A stretch of DNA of 64,000 nt. Origin: Tetracladium setigerum (taxonomy: Eukaryota > Ascomycota > Leotiomycetes > Helotiales). Positions within the stretch are counted from its first letter, which is position 1, and every line of letters starts with the position of its first letter. The position numbers and the translations under genes were made by a program. Below are positions 11,842 through 23,804 of this stretch, one piece after another. Below the pieces are notes generated by a model that was given only the letters and a program-made list of their open reading frames with translations, ran no database searches and was not told the DNA's origin. The stretch spans positions 744,001 to 808,000 of the forward strand of contig PZJY01000009.1 of NCBI GenBank assembly GCA_031472005.1. The letters run 5' to 3'.

Positions 11842-12080
11842 GAAAGTGATTTGGTAGACATGCCGAACGGTTATCAGGCGAAGTTACCAAGGGTTGGTGA
11901 TATTGACTGGAAAAAATTGAGCATATTTCTCATTATTTTAGCTTACGTACTATAGTGTAGACGAAGACCCTTTAGGTGCTGTCTCTTCCACGTGAGTCGG
12001 AACCCAATTGCGAACCAGAAAATATCGCTAACAGTTGCTAGAACAATACCGACTCACTTTAAGGTAAGGAGCTGGAATAA

Positions 12081-13075
12081 ATTCTCCAAAAATCGCCCTC
12101 CTTGTGCAGCTATCCAGTGGCTCACCTCAGCTCTATAGCGTCGACCCAAGAGAAACCACCAGAGGCTTCGCCCACGGCTCAAACCCTCTCCCGACAGAGC
12201 ATAACAGATTCAAAATTTACGGTCTACCCAAAAGACCACCGATTTCACTTCAAGCGCAAGTTCACATTCTAGGTCGAGGTTAACATCCCGAGAATCACTA
12301 TGACTTCCCACCAGGATTTGAAGTCCAAGGTATTGAACACGAAGAATTCCACTTACCACCTCACTTCCCTATCGAAGAATGGGAGGCCGGTGCTGGTAGA
12401 TTATACCAATGGCACTTCGATGCCTCGCTTTATGACATACCTCCTCCCCGTGCAGGCTGCCTCCTCGCAGTCCGTACACCCAAGGGCCCTGATGTCACCG
12501 TGCGACGGGATGATGGTACCGGCACAGTAATGAAGATCGCACCTGGAGCTGCTGCAGTGGTAGCTAGTTCTTGCGTATTAGCTCTGCTTGATGAAGCGAC
12601 GACGAATGTGGTGATGAATAGTCGAATGGAGCACGCTCCTCATGCTTTTGCTTGGATGTCAACGGCACACAGCACAGGATTGGGTCACAAATTGGAATCA
12701 GACGGTTTGGAGAAGCCGCTGGATCAATTGCCTGCTTGGACACAAGACAAAGTGTGCGTATACCCTATGGTGTGAACGAATCTGAAGGCTGGGGAGAAGT
12801 CGTTGCAAGTGCATGGCTATGGAGCCTTTATGCTGTACTCGAATGGTAGTCCGGGTGGCGGGGGGAAATTATTTACTGATTTGAAGGAGGTTAGAGCTTT
12901 CATGGAGAAGTATGTCCAGCCATATACCCGCAATTACTGTACAGATTAGCCGGGCAGAATTATGAGACCAGTACACAACCCAGAAAATATTTACGCCTAT
13001 CCACATGAAAGGAGGACGTTATCCTGTGGTAAAACAGAGCGCTGTGGCACAGCATCGTAAGTTGCATCTTGCTTT
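12081..13075 (+). pseudogene. Relic of a TauD/TfdA-like 2-oxoglutarate dioxygenase
   Basis: A single frame from about 12081 carries pieces typical of fungal TauD/TfdA-type Fe(II)/2-oxoglutarate dioxygenases: PPISLQAQVHILGRG, YQWHFDASLYD (with the HxD metal ligands), VRTPKGPDVTVRRDDG, and EKPLDQLPAWTQDKV followed by a HG-containing segment. It is interrupted by TAA near 12281 and by TGA at about 12773 (where a Trp codon is expected), and the C-terminal region around 13010 needs a frame change. The N-terminal part is not recognisable. With no intact open frame and no good start it should not give an active enzyme. Confidence 0.7.
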
Positions 13076-14338
13076 CTCTTTAGATGATTTCAAATCTCGC
13101 CTGCAATGCTTCGGTAAGCTGATCAAATTGTCTAGACTGAGTCCCGTAAGCATCAATGTAATGTCGCTGCCAGCGATCACCCAATAGCACAATTGAAGAG
13201 AAACCATTGATATTTCGAAAATATACATTTCCTTATGTCCGCAGCTGTGGGTTTGAATGAAACCTAGCGAGACGTAGTGATTTAGGTAGAATAGGTAGAC
13301 TGGCAAGGCAAGACAACTATCGCCAAGTCTTTGCCAAGGCATGACAAGACCCGATCACGATAAACTTTGCACTCTTTTGTACCCCCTCTTTCTTACTCTC
13401 TTTCTCGCCTTGCCTTCGCCTTTAGATCTGAAAAGAGCATTGACCATCTGGAGAGTGTCCTGCCGTGCAACCGTGTCAAAGCCCTCATATTGTCAATCAC
13501 GCACCATCCTTTGCCATCTGTACGGAGTACCGTATGATCTGTCAGTATCTGGCAAGAAAACGGCGGCGCCGAGCCGGAACTCGTTGGCCGAAGCGACAGC
13601 AGTACGGAGTACTGTAAGGGCTTTACATATTGCCCAGCTGCCAAACCCTCTTGTTATCAACAAGCCATAGTCAAGAATCTTGGAATGTCTTATTACCTTG
13701 AAGTGTAACGTGCAAGACTGTCATTATTGGGCCATCTGCTACCACCCCCGCAGGCATGGGCAGGGTAAGCATGCCCCGTCCCAAGCACCCAAGCCAGAAC
13801 AAGCAAGTCGGAAACGGCGCTTCTCTTGGCTGCGTAAAGCTCCTTCCCTCTCCAGACAAAGCGCCTCTGTTTACCCTGTACCTGCATTTCCCAAGTCTGT
13901 TCATTGTGTTCAACGGTCAACGGGCCTTGCAAATACGATTCTCATCATCCATCAATGTGTCGATGTCATCCACAGTTTTATGGGATGACATCCAGTTTTG
14001 CTGCACTTGCCTCAAGCAGGCAACAATCCGCTTGCCAATCCCCCTGTTACCTGCTTGACTTGGACAAGATCCAGATAGATAGGAGGTAGCTAGTAAGCAA
14101 TGCTACTGTACAATTCCCACGCATGGTTGGTTATCTCTTCTGTAGCCTGTCATAGTGTTGATTGTATGCTCATATTCTGTCACTCTGTGCCACCGGAGAT
14201 CCTCACATTGGTATACTCCGTAGACATACCGGCCTAATTTTATATATAATCACTTGTCCTCTTCCTTGCCTTCCCACTCCCCTCGCCTCCTCTCTCTCTT
14301 CCCTTCCTCCCTGCACCTCTCTATCTGTTTCGGACAAG
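13076..14338. other. Intergenic with TACGGAGTA-type motifs and aminopeptidase promoter
   Basis: No convincing gene is present. Two copies of a near-palindromic GTACGGAGTAC motif occur at about 13520 and 13602, and TATACTCCGTAGACAT occurs at about 14212. The final 70 bp before 14339 are a C/T-rich tract typical of a fungal core promoter and 5' leader for the downstream aminopeptidase. Short ORFs here are composition-driven. Confidence 0.5.
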
Positions 14339-16217
14339 ATGAAGTTCTCTTATGTTGCCTCCGTTATTGCACTGTCGACATCTGTCGCAGCTGCACCAGC
14401 ACCAGCAGCGGCCACTCTCCCACTGGTCGAGTCGGTAAGAAACATCATTTGCCCCACCTACTCCTATATTCCAGGTGTCCTAACACCACTCTCCCTTGCA
14501 GAATAAGCTCCGACGTGTGATGTACCGTTCTGAGCTCCTCAAGAAAGCAAATATACTTGAAGGACTCGCCTACGCCACCCCGCAACGAAACAGAGTGATT
14601 GGCAGCCCTGGTCACAATGCCACTATTAACTGGATCAAATCTACCATTGAGAAATACCCAGATTACTACACTGTTTCTCTCCAACCTTTCGACCTCTCCT
14701 TGGGCGTGAGCGCAAATCTCACCCTCAACGGTACTCCCCTTGAAGTTTTTGCAACCGACTTGAGCCCAGCTGGAGATGTCACTGGTGAGGTCATAGTTGT
14801 CAAGAATCTCGCATGTGAAGCTGTATGATTTTCTTCCTCCCCAAAGACTCGGAATCAACTAATCGATCATAGTCTGATTTCCCAGCCAACACGGCAGGAA
14901 AGATTGCTCTCGTCTTCCGAGGAGGATGCAAATCCGCCATCAAGTCAGCTCTCTCTGGAGCCGCCGGAGCTATTGGCATGATTGTTTATGCCAACACTCC
15001 AGGTACCTGTAAGTCAAGTCACGTGCCCCTAGTCACGCTTGATAACCATGAGGATGTATGAACGCTGACAAGAATTAAAACAGTGGAGGGCTACTCTTTG
15101 CAGAAGATTACCACACCTGAAGGTCCATATGTCACAACTGGTGGTATCTCTCAAGCTGCCGGTCTTGCATTGACCGCCCAAATTAACGGAGGCGCTACGG
15201 TTATTGCGCACCTGCAAACCAAGCTTGCAGTTTCGACTACGTGAGTCCTATTGTATCCCGACGTTAATATTTACTGACCGTCTGCAGTTACAATGTCATT
15301 GCCCAGACTATCGGTGGTGACCCAGATAATGTCATCCACATCTCTGGCCACTCAGATTCCGTAGCTGCCGGTATACAATTCCCGCGCCTAGAAAAAATCA
15401 TCACTAACAGCTTCTCAGGACCTGGTATAAACGATAATGGAAGCGGCACGATTTCGATTCTTGAGGTCGCTGAAGCCCTGACCAACTTCTCTGTCAACAA
15501 CGCTGTCCGATTCTCTTGGTTAGTTCTGTAACTATTAAATTTTACCTCGGCTAGCTAACAAAGTCTAGGTGGTCCGCAGAGGAGTCCGGCCTCTTGGGCG
15601 CAGAATACTATGTAACCAAGTCATCTCAAGAAGAATTGGATAAGATCCGCCTTATGCTCGGTTCGTGCCATGTTTTTTCCATCTTCCAATAGTTTCTAAT
15701 GATTCTAGACTTTGACATGATGGCATCCCCAAACTATGCATACCAAATCTATGATGGAGATGGAAGCGTCTTCGGTGAATCAGGTCCTCCAGGCTCGGCT
15801 GAAGCTGAGAAGGAATTCCAACGCTTCTTCACCGTTGAGGCAAAGGAGAATTGGACATCTATCGAGTTTGACGGCCGCTCTGATTATGGTCCATTCCTCG
15901 AGGCTGGTGTTGCCACTGGCGGTATTGCATGTGGTGCGGAAGGGATCAAGACAGAATCCGAAGCGGCGATGTTCGGTGGAAAGGCAGGAATCGCATATGA
16001 TATCAATTATCACGCTGCTGGAGACAACGTCAAGAACTTGAACATGGGTGCCTGGATCGTTATGACTAAGGCAATCGCTCATATGACAGCTACTTATGCC
16101 AGAAGTTTCGCCAGCCTCCCAGCCAGAAGTGAGCAGGCCAAGATGAAGCGAATGGCATTTGCCAAGGAGAAGAGAGCTATCAGCGAGAGAGCCACTGGAC
16201 TTCTCTGGGGTATTTAG
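14339..16217 (+). CDS. lap2: Secreted M28 aminopeptidase with PA domain
   Basis: The eight-exon gene encodes a 497-residue zinc exopeptidase that removes N-terminal residues outside the cell. Exons: 14339-14434, 14502-14822, 14873-15008, 15084-15240, 15288-15370, 15419-15518, 15569-15660, 15709-16217 (lengths sum to 498 codons). A classical signal peptide (MKFSYVASVIALSTSVAAAP) is followed by a PA-type inserted domain (KIALVFRGGC). The M28 metal and catalytic residues are all visible: HSDS, GPGINDNGSG, SAEESG, LDFDM and NYHAAGD. Length and order match the LAP2/aminopeptidase-Y type of fungal secreted leucine aminopeptidases. Nothing appears missing; substrate preference cannot be read from the sequence. 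Confidence 0.92.
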
Positions 16218-16966
16218 AACCTGGAATAGGGCTTAAAACGGTTGAAGACCATTGATAATGCCAGAGAATCAATCATGTTCTCTTCACCACTTAGACAGTC
16301 TTCTCCCAAGTAGCCGAGGGGAATTTGGTTGATTTGTTCACTCTTTCGCTTTCTTATCGCAATATTGCTTAACTTTGGTTGGAGTTGAGTGATACCACGT
16401 CTAATATGGTGTTGACAAAGGCATGCCTATCTTGTATTCATTTGTGTCTTCCTATCTAAAGGTACGGAGAGGTCCGGAGTATGCATTGTTTGCCACCGTA
16501 CCAATGCGGCCAAGCGAGGGCGGTGTCCAGTGGCAGTATCGAAAAGGCACCATTGTGAACCAAATGGCTTCCCATAGTTAATTGAATTGTATGGGACGCC
16601 ATCTGAGAACAAATGTTTGTGCCAAAGAGCTTTCCTGCGTGCGGGTAATAAGGTTGTGATGAAAAATGTCAGTGCATACCTAGTAGGTACGTGGAGTGGA
16701 TGCCAAGTCAAACATCCCCAAACCAAGATCGCCTCCACCATCACTCTAAAACAGCCTTCAGACTGACACGGTCCACCACGCAGCAAGATCTCGCTGCATG
16801 GTCTTAACTAAAACGAGGACTTCATCGCTCTTTTCATTTTCTTCCTTCTGTTTATTTCTTTAAGTGGTTGACCTACTTCAAACTTCATATCCCTTTATAT
16901 CATTTTAATTCCTACGCTGGTCGTTGTTTCCTTTTAATATTTCTTTACACAACCTCGCCCGCGATT
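16218..16966. other. Intergenic, promoter of the secreted hydrolase
   Basis: There is no gene. The region includes a T-rich 3' flank, a TACGGAG ... CCGGAGTA pair near 16462-16480, and a T/C-rich segment from 16830 to 16966 that probably holds the promoter and 5' UTR of the next gene. The minus-strand ORF at 16427-16786 has no motif and lies in promoter-like DNA. Confidence 0.45.
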
Positions 16967-18199
16967 ATGAAATTAACATCTCCATCTCGAGGCGGAATAT
17001 TTTCCATTCTCCTCCTGTCCATTCTCACTTCGTCAGTTGGAGCTGCTCCTCAGCGAAATAGAAAAGGCGGTGCCAAAAATGGTGGGGGTGGAGGAGGAGG
17101 AGGAGGAGCAACAGGGAACGGACTTGGTGTTGCCAACGCAGGTGTTGTTGGTGCTGCGCCCATCATTACTCAGGCTACGGATGGGTCAACGATCATGGAC
17201 AAGACTGTAATGATCAAGTAGGTTTTGAATAAAGAAGTTGAGCGGAACAGAGCTGACTATAATCAACAGTGGTCTTCCAATCCATTACAAGATCAGCGCT
17301 CCAGCGAATCAATTCACCACAGCTTCTACCGTTCCAGGTGGAACACAAGCACCAAACACAGCTGGCTCGGGTGGACTGAACGTTCTTCTCCACGGCGATG
17401 GTGGCCAATCATTCCTCGACTTCCCCAACCAGGCGGTCCAGGACAATCTTATGGGCGTCGTAGTTCAAGCACCCAACGACCAGCGATTCTGGGGTGGTGG
17501 GAGCGGACTTACCCGGACCGATGGCGTAGCTCACGCCGCAGCTGTGAATGATCTGATTCAAAATCAACTCCCCCAGGACGTAACCTTCAACAAATCCAAC
17601 GTTTTCTTCACTGGCGTGTCCGGTGGCTCTCTCATGATGTCTGGCTTCTTCATGCCGGCTTTTGGTGCTCAATACCAAACTGGTATTGTGCTGAACTGTG
17701 GTGCTCTTACGCCTCAGGTCCCCGTGGTAGATCCAAACACCTTGGCGACAACGATGAAAATTCACTATCAGAGCACTCAGGATGAGTTGACCTTGCTTCA
17801 ACCGGCTATTCCAGCTGCTATCAAGGCTTACGAGACGATGGCCACTGCTGCTGGGTTGACGCCGGATCAGATTGGAGCGCTGCAAACTGTAAACAACTCG
17901 CCTGTTGGTACGTCTACTTTGTATTCATTTTCAAGAGTAAGGAAAGAAAACTAAATTTCAATAGGAGGTGGACATTGCGGGTTCGATGGCAAGGGATTTG
18001 TGTCTGGTATACAAGTGGTCGCAAGTGGTTATTCCCAAATTCTGGGCACCACTCCTACGGGAAATGTCCCTGGCATCCAAAATAACGTATTGACGGTAAG
18101 ACTGTTCTTTGTTCCGTTTGAAATTTTAATTGACACTTTATGCAGACTGTTGTTGGGAATGAGAACCCCCCATTTGTTGCTGGTAGGGCAGCCAATTAG
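16967..18199 (+). CDS. Secreted alpha/beta hydrolase-like protein
   Basis: Four exons (16967-17217, 17270-17907, 17965-18095, 18146-18199; 357 residues) encode an exported protein. The ATG at 16967 is preferred because it opens directly into a signal peptide (MKLTSPSRGGIFSILLLSIL...GAAP); an upstream in-frame extension would bury it. A low-complexity Gly run follows (about residues 40-50). The core has features of an alpha/beta hydrolase: LNVLLHGDGGQ (oxyanion region), nucleophile elbow GVSGGS (serine near 17625) and a GGGHCGFD segment that could supply the catalytic histidine. No closer family such as cutinase or feruloyl esterase can be named with certainty. It follows the aminopeptidase on the same strand, so both may act extracellularly. 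Confidence 0.75.
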
Positions 18200-19240
18200 G
18201 TGGAATATTGTTTCAAACTTTCGTCCATGGTCATTGAACCTAGCCTTTGCAATGGTAATTCTTGGCCCTGCTTCGTTTGGATAGCACAAATGAAATGAAA
18301 TGATTTTAACTGGAAGCTCATTTAAAATTCGTGGAATCTATTATTCAATCGGCCACCCTTGAAGCCCCTTCCATGATCTAGGTCCCAAGTTATTGCTGGG
18401 AACATGGTGGTCCTGAGCTAAACCTCGCCAAATTGGCTTAGTAAGATATTCATCGGCACTCTTGGCATTCAGTGCGCGCAACTCTAGAGACTTTACAGCC
18501 TATAGACACTAGATAACCACCAAATCGAGACTTTTGTTTGACCGATTGCTTTGTGTGCACGCTAGAGTGTTATTATAGTAGTTATCTTGAATCATAACGT
18601 CAAGAAAGTCATGACTTGCGACACTAATACATAATCAAAATCTCCACCTACTCTCGAGATTGATGTTTCTTAGCCAATTTTCTGGAGAGGGATCTTTGAG
18701 TATTTTTCTTACTTTTCCGTTTTGAATTGATGTGAAAATCGAAACTACTATGAAAATATTTAGATTGTGAGACTTTGAACTTGCACCGCCGTTGTCATCT
18801 TGGCCTGCTCACTTCTGGCTGGGAGGCTGGCGAAACTTCTGGCATTTGAGTTCATCTTTCCCAACAAACTTCTTCTACTTCTTCTCCTCGGCTGTCCAAG
18901 ATTCACGATAAAGGAACGAAAACAAGTAGAACTTTGTATTCTTCTGAATCGCGGTTATGTAAGAAGTAGGCTCCCAGAACTAACTAATTAGGGGTTTGAA
19001 AAGTCAAATATGCGCTACAGTGTCGACCAGTGCACCCCAAACCTGTGTCCTCTGAAAATAGCAAAGCAAAACGGAAAAAGTAAGGTGTGTGAACTACTTA
19101 TACATGAACGCCCTACTTGGCCTTGATTCTCGATTCTTCCGCCAAGCCGATGCAGCCAATATTCGCAAACCTCCATTCATAGAACTTGTAAAATCTCACC
19201 AGCCACCGTCGTACCTAGCGTATAGAATGGATGGATCACC
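18200..19240. other. Intergenic, nothing recognised
   Basis: This is a mixed AT-moderate stretch between the hydrolase and the convergent helicase relic. A short ORF at 18800-18991 has no motif. No repeat, tRNA or small RNA signature is seen. Confidence 0.45.
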
Positions 19241-21008
19241 TTAGGACGAACTGGATGGGTCTTCTCCGTTGTTTCCCCAAAGTTCTTCAGCATTGGAAAC
19301 CGGAATCCATGCAGGAGTACCGCCTTTACCCATGGAACGGATACTGGCTGCAGCGGCTTTTTCCTTTTGACCGAAGTAGGTGAACTCCAATTTCGAGACC
19401 TTCTTCTTGCGACAATCCTTGACCATATGACCCTCTTGACCACATAAGCGACGGGTTAGAGGTGGTGCGGTTCGGCATTCGAATTTTCTGTGGCCACATT
19501 TATCGCAGTTTCGGCATCTAGGAACCTCACCCTTGAGATGCATGTTGGAATTGCAGTTGCCACAAGTCTTGCCATCCTTGTTGGTTCCATCTGGATTCTT
19601 CGTTGGTGGATCGATGAATGCTTGTGCCTTTTGCTCTTCTGTGGCTTCTGGACAACCTAGGATGTGGTGGTCGTATGTGTCGCAGCGAGAACAATTGATG
19701 AGTGGCTTTGTCATCTTGCATTCATTTGCCAGATGCCCAATCTGGGTGCAGATGTTGCAGGTTTCAACTTGTGGAGCATTCATATCGAAAACAATCTTGT
19801 GGTGAATGCAGAGAGCATGAAGCAGAGCCTAACGGGTTATATGAGTGTATTGCTTCTTCGCGAAGAAGGCGGATTGAGTCAATGATATGGGCAACTTTCC
19901 AGGCATGTCGTAAACATCTGGATCTGTGTTGCTTGCTGGCTTGAGGATCGTGAGCAAGTAGCGAAATCTTGTCAATGCAACCAAGAAGGACGATTCATCA
20001 GTGACGAAGCGGGAGAGCTGCATATTCTTTGGCTGATCGAGAAGTACAAAGTCGAATGTCTCGCCCTGGGAAACTCTGACTGTGACGGCGGAGTAATTTT
20101 CAACTGATGTGACGATGAAACGATCATCGTGGAGCTCAGCCTTGAACATGATTCTGACGCGCTCAACCTGATGCTTATACCAACACACAACACCAATTCT
20201 CAACTTGGAAGCATCGAACTTTTCAATCTGTTGCAATTCAGAGAAGAACTGTCGGTCTACATTATTCTCCTCGAGCTGTTGCTCATTTGAAGGGTTTTGA
20301 ACAGCCTCTAGCATGCGTTGAATTGTTCGTGCCCATTGTAAGATGATCATGAGGTGGTTTTCATTACTGATGGAAGAACCCGGGTTCTCAACTTCATATC
20401 GGCCACCGGAAATGTTGAACATAGCGACGTTGGAATTCTCGATTGAGTAGAGATGCTTGTGCAGGAGCTCACCAAACTTGCACTGTGGTGTGGAGGTGTT
20501 GAAGTTTCCATCTACCATAACGCCATTGTACCACATTTCATTGACGAATTGGACAATGGTCTTGTTGAACATGCGGAGCTGGGTATAGAGAACCATGATG
20601 CCTTCGACGCCAACGATGAATCAGGGCGCATTTACCGAACTCTTTGAATGGGGCCCAGAGGAATGGGTACTCCGAATACTCGTCATATGGGCCTGGCTGA
20701 CGGGTGTCTCCATTCAAGATGTTAACCTTGGCCTCGTAGGCAGCCATCATTGCCATTGAAACAGTCGGAGGTCGAATTCCTGACTCATCTTCGAGGATAA
20801 AGGTTGGCTCCTTGAACGCATCCTGTAGGAAGAAAAGAAGTGCCTGCGCTGAAGTTGTGCAGATGATGTGAGCCGCCTTGCCGATTGTATCCTTGGCGAG
20901 TGTTTTCATCTTCGAGGTGATCTGCTTCATGGTATGACCAGGGGCCAGGGGATTTTGGACAAAATCAACAACCAATGCAGCATGCAGGTCGGAGTATGTT
21001 CCGTCCAT
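19241..21008 (-). pseudogene. Relic of SF1 (Upf1/NFX1-like) helicase with CCHC zinc knuckles
   Basis: The readable part begins at 21008 with the middle of an SF1 helicase: HIICTTSAQA, FILEDESG (Walker-B-like) and NILNGDTRQPGP. The Walker A/P-loop and everything before it is absent. A one-base frame change near 20620 leads into the second RecA domain (IVTSVENYSAVTV, SSFLVALTRFRYL) down to a TAG at 19829-19831. Reading through this stop, the same frame continues for 15 codons into five CxxC-x4-H-x4-C-like knuckles (CNICTQIGHLANEC and others) ending at 19241. The last knuckle has lost its first Cys. Missing P-loop, frameshift and internal stop mark it as a truncated relic of a helicase/zinc-knuckle protein. 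Confidence 0.72.
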
Positions 21009-21319
21009 GCCAGCGGTAAAAGTAAAGAGACACGCGTAATAGATACGGCATGGTGTTTTATAGGCTATAATATCTTTATTTTCGCGAAGGTGCGTTCTTC
21101 AGTATCGTTGAGGGTGAGAGAGATTTGCGCTCACGCCCAAAGAGAGATCGAAAAGTTAAGAGAGAAACAGTGTAGTTAATGCGGGGTGCGCCGCGCGGGT
21201 CCACCGTAGCGCGGGGGTTTCGCCGCTTCCTGTGCATCCACACTTCAGTTGTTGACGATCCTTCTGGACATCTCTTACACCTTCACTCTTCCCCCCCCCT
21301 TTTATCCCTATTCAATAAC

Positions 21320-23689
21320 ATGCCTGAGAGTAATGTGGAAGTATATTCCTCAGTATGCGCCCCCTCTCCTCATTCTTTGGTGTTTATCTCTTGTTCATAA
21401 GAGATGTTAATTGTTTTCCGAGCTAGTGTGACGCATGTCGAGCTCGCAAGTTCAAGGTAAGTCACGCTCAATAGCTGGACCAGTCCATGTCTGAAGCCCT
21501 CTGAACATCTCCAGTGTCCCAAGGAGACGCCTTCGTGCAGCTCATGCGCTCAACATGGCTGGCTGTGCCACTACAGTCCCAAACTCGCTAGGACCCCACT
21601 GACCAGAAGGTATTTACATGTCTGATGTGGGCATGGCTCAAGATGAACTTCACTAATTGGCTTCCAAGTAATCTGTCGGCGGCGGAGGATCGAGTGAAAG
21701 ATCTCGAAGCCGTCTTGTCCTCTTTGATCCCTGGTGTTGCTGTGGAATCTATCTTGGCCTCCTTTCAACACAAGCCGCAGAGTGTTGTCGACGCAGTATC
21801 AAATTCACCATCTGGCGGTGCCAACTCGCAGGCTGGAAGTCATCAGTCAGAACAAACTGCTTCTGAGAATCCAGTCGGAGCTGGTGGAGAAAGCCTTCCT
21901 GAAGAGGTCAATGGCTTTGACTGGGCTGAACACGAACTTCCCCTCGGCGGGCTAGCGGACGGAATGGCTGCGTTGTCTATTAACCCTGCCGGAGCCGGAT
22001 ATTTGGGTGAGCTGACCAGAGAGAAGACTTCTTAAAGACTGCTGTTGAAAATTGTTGTAGGTGCTACAGCGAGCGTTGCTCCCCTCCGCGCACTTCTACA
22101 CAACGATTCCATTCATTCTCCAGCCAGTCCACCAAGGGATCAATTCCATTCCAACAACATACCACTGAATTTCCAATGGTCAGATGTTCCCGAGGGGGCC
22201 TTTGTGGACGCCTATTTCAGTCATTACCATACTACCTATCCATTTTTGCATGAGCCCACTTTTCGAGCGCAATTCAAGGGTACATATCCACGACCGGAAG
22301 CATATTCTTGGTTTATGCTCCTGAATACTGTGTTGGCTCTCGGGGCTTGGTGTATTGGCAATGACCAGTTCTCCATGGATGATTTCTTTTATCAAAGGTT
22401 ACTTCAGGTGTCCGGAGAAAGCTCGGTATTTGAAACGGGGAATCTAGCCCTCGTGCAAGCATTACTTCTCCTTAGCAATTATACCCAAAAGCGGAATAGG
22501 CCAAACACTGGATGGAACTACCTGGGTCTTGCTGTCAGAACCGCTGTGAGCTTGGGACTACACAAGGAGTTTTCTCATTGGGATATTACACCGCTGCAGC
22601 GTGAGATAAGACGGAGAGTTTGGTGGGGTTTGTTCATTTTTGACAGTGGAGCGTATGAACATCCATCACTCAGACCAAATACTCTTCGCTAATGCTTATA
22701 CACATAGTTCTATCACATTTGGTCGTCCTGTCCTACTGCCAACCTCTGGCATCATGGACGTTTCAGAAGCTAATAACATTCATGAGGAGGTAGGTAGATC
22801 AGTCGTTGATAACTTACCATTAACTAATATCTTCAGTCCCTAACAGCAAACTCGACGATAGCACCCCAGGAAGTCGATACCCCAACGGTATACTCAGGTT
22901 TAATAGCACAATCCCAATTTCACACCCGGACCAATCAGCTCCATCATCGCTTGCTTTCGCGCCCCGAACCAACACCGAAAGAGATTATCGGTCTCCAAGT
23001 AGAGGTTGATGAATGGGAAAATTCACTTCCATCTTACTTCCAACCAGATTCCATCTTACTACAATCCCACCAAGCATATGTATTTGCACGCCACCGCCTA
23101 TCATGGCGTGTCTGGAACTTGAAAATCGTGCTCCTCCGTCCGGTATTGCTTCGCTGGTCGGCGAGACAGAAATCCGAGCAACACCAGGTTCCGGAAACGG
23201 AGGAGGAGGTACTTTGTCGGCAGAACTGCATGCAGCATTCCCGGGCAACAATCGCTTCCATCTCGAATTTTATGTCACAAGACATTGGGTCAAGACTGAG
23301 CACATGGTATATACTGTAGGTCTTCCTGTGCAGGTACTGTCATTCGTTTAGAAGATTTCAGCTAATAGAAAGCTAGATATTTCCTCTTCCAAGCAGCCTT
23401 GATCCCAATCATTCTTTTGATGACAGACCCAACAAATACAGAGGCACATTCATGGTTGCAAGATATTCTAACTTCACGCGATCTGATAAATCGGTCAGCG
23501 ATCAACAATAATCTTGCAACGAGATGCTTAGAGATGCTCAACCAACTTTGTTCGCCTGTATTTGATGCTCCTGTTCCAGAAGATGTTCTGTTGAACCCAG
23601 GGCTATTTGATGGTGGCTTTGCGCCAGATGCGCTGGATGATTTCGGAATGATGGACTTTGGAGATTGGCAAATGCCGACGTTTGAATAA
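21320..23689 (+). CDS. Gal4-like Zn2Cys6 transcription factor
   Basis: Eight exons (21320-21340, 21427-21456, 21515-21609, 21669-22006, 22061-22652, 22708-22789, 22837-23315, 23377-23689) give 649 residues. The zinc cluster is split over two introns: Cys8, 11, 18, 25, 28 and 35 give the C-x2-C-x6-C-x6-C-x2-C-x6-C spacing, followed by HYSPKLARTPLTR, very close to the Gal4/Lac9 linker, and a coiled-coil start (AAEDRVKDLEAVL). A Fungal_trans domain follows (FSHYHTTYPFLHEPTF, VSLGLHKE, REIRRRVWWGLFIFDS, SITFGRPVLLP). The end is acidic and aromatic (FGMMDFGDW), like an activation domain. It faces a sugar transporter 115 bp away, suggesting local control of sugar uptake. Exon 1 (7 codons) is the least certain part. 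Confidence 0.87.
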
Positions 23690-23804
23690 GATAGCTTGAC
23701 ATTTACTTCACATGTTCCATTTGAAAACGCAAAGCTCTATTCATCCCATAGTCACACACCCTTCCGAATAGCATGTCTATCACACACTTCTATATTTCAA
23801 CCAC

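Noticed and set aside
13341..13670. 109-codon plus ORF
   Set aside because: No motif, poor start context, and it runs through intergenic DNA with repeat-like TACGGAGTAC motifs.
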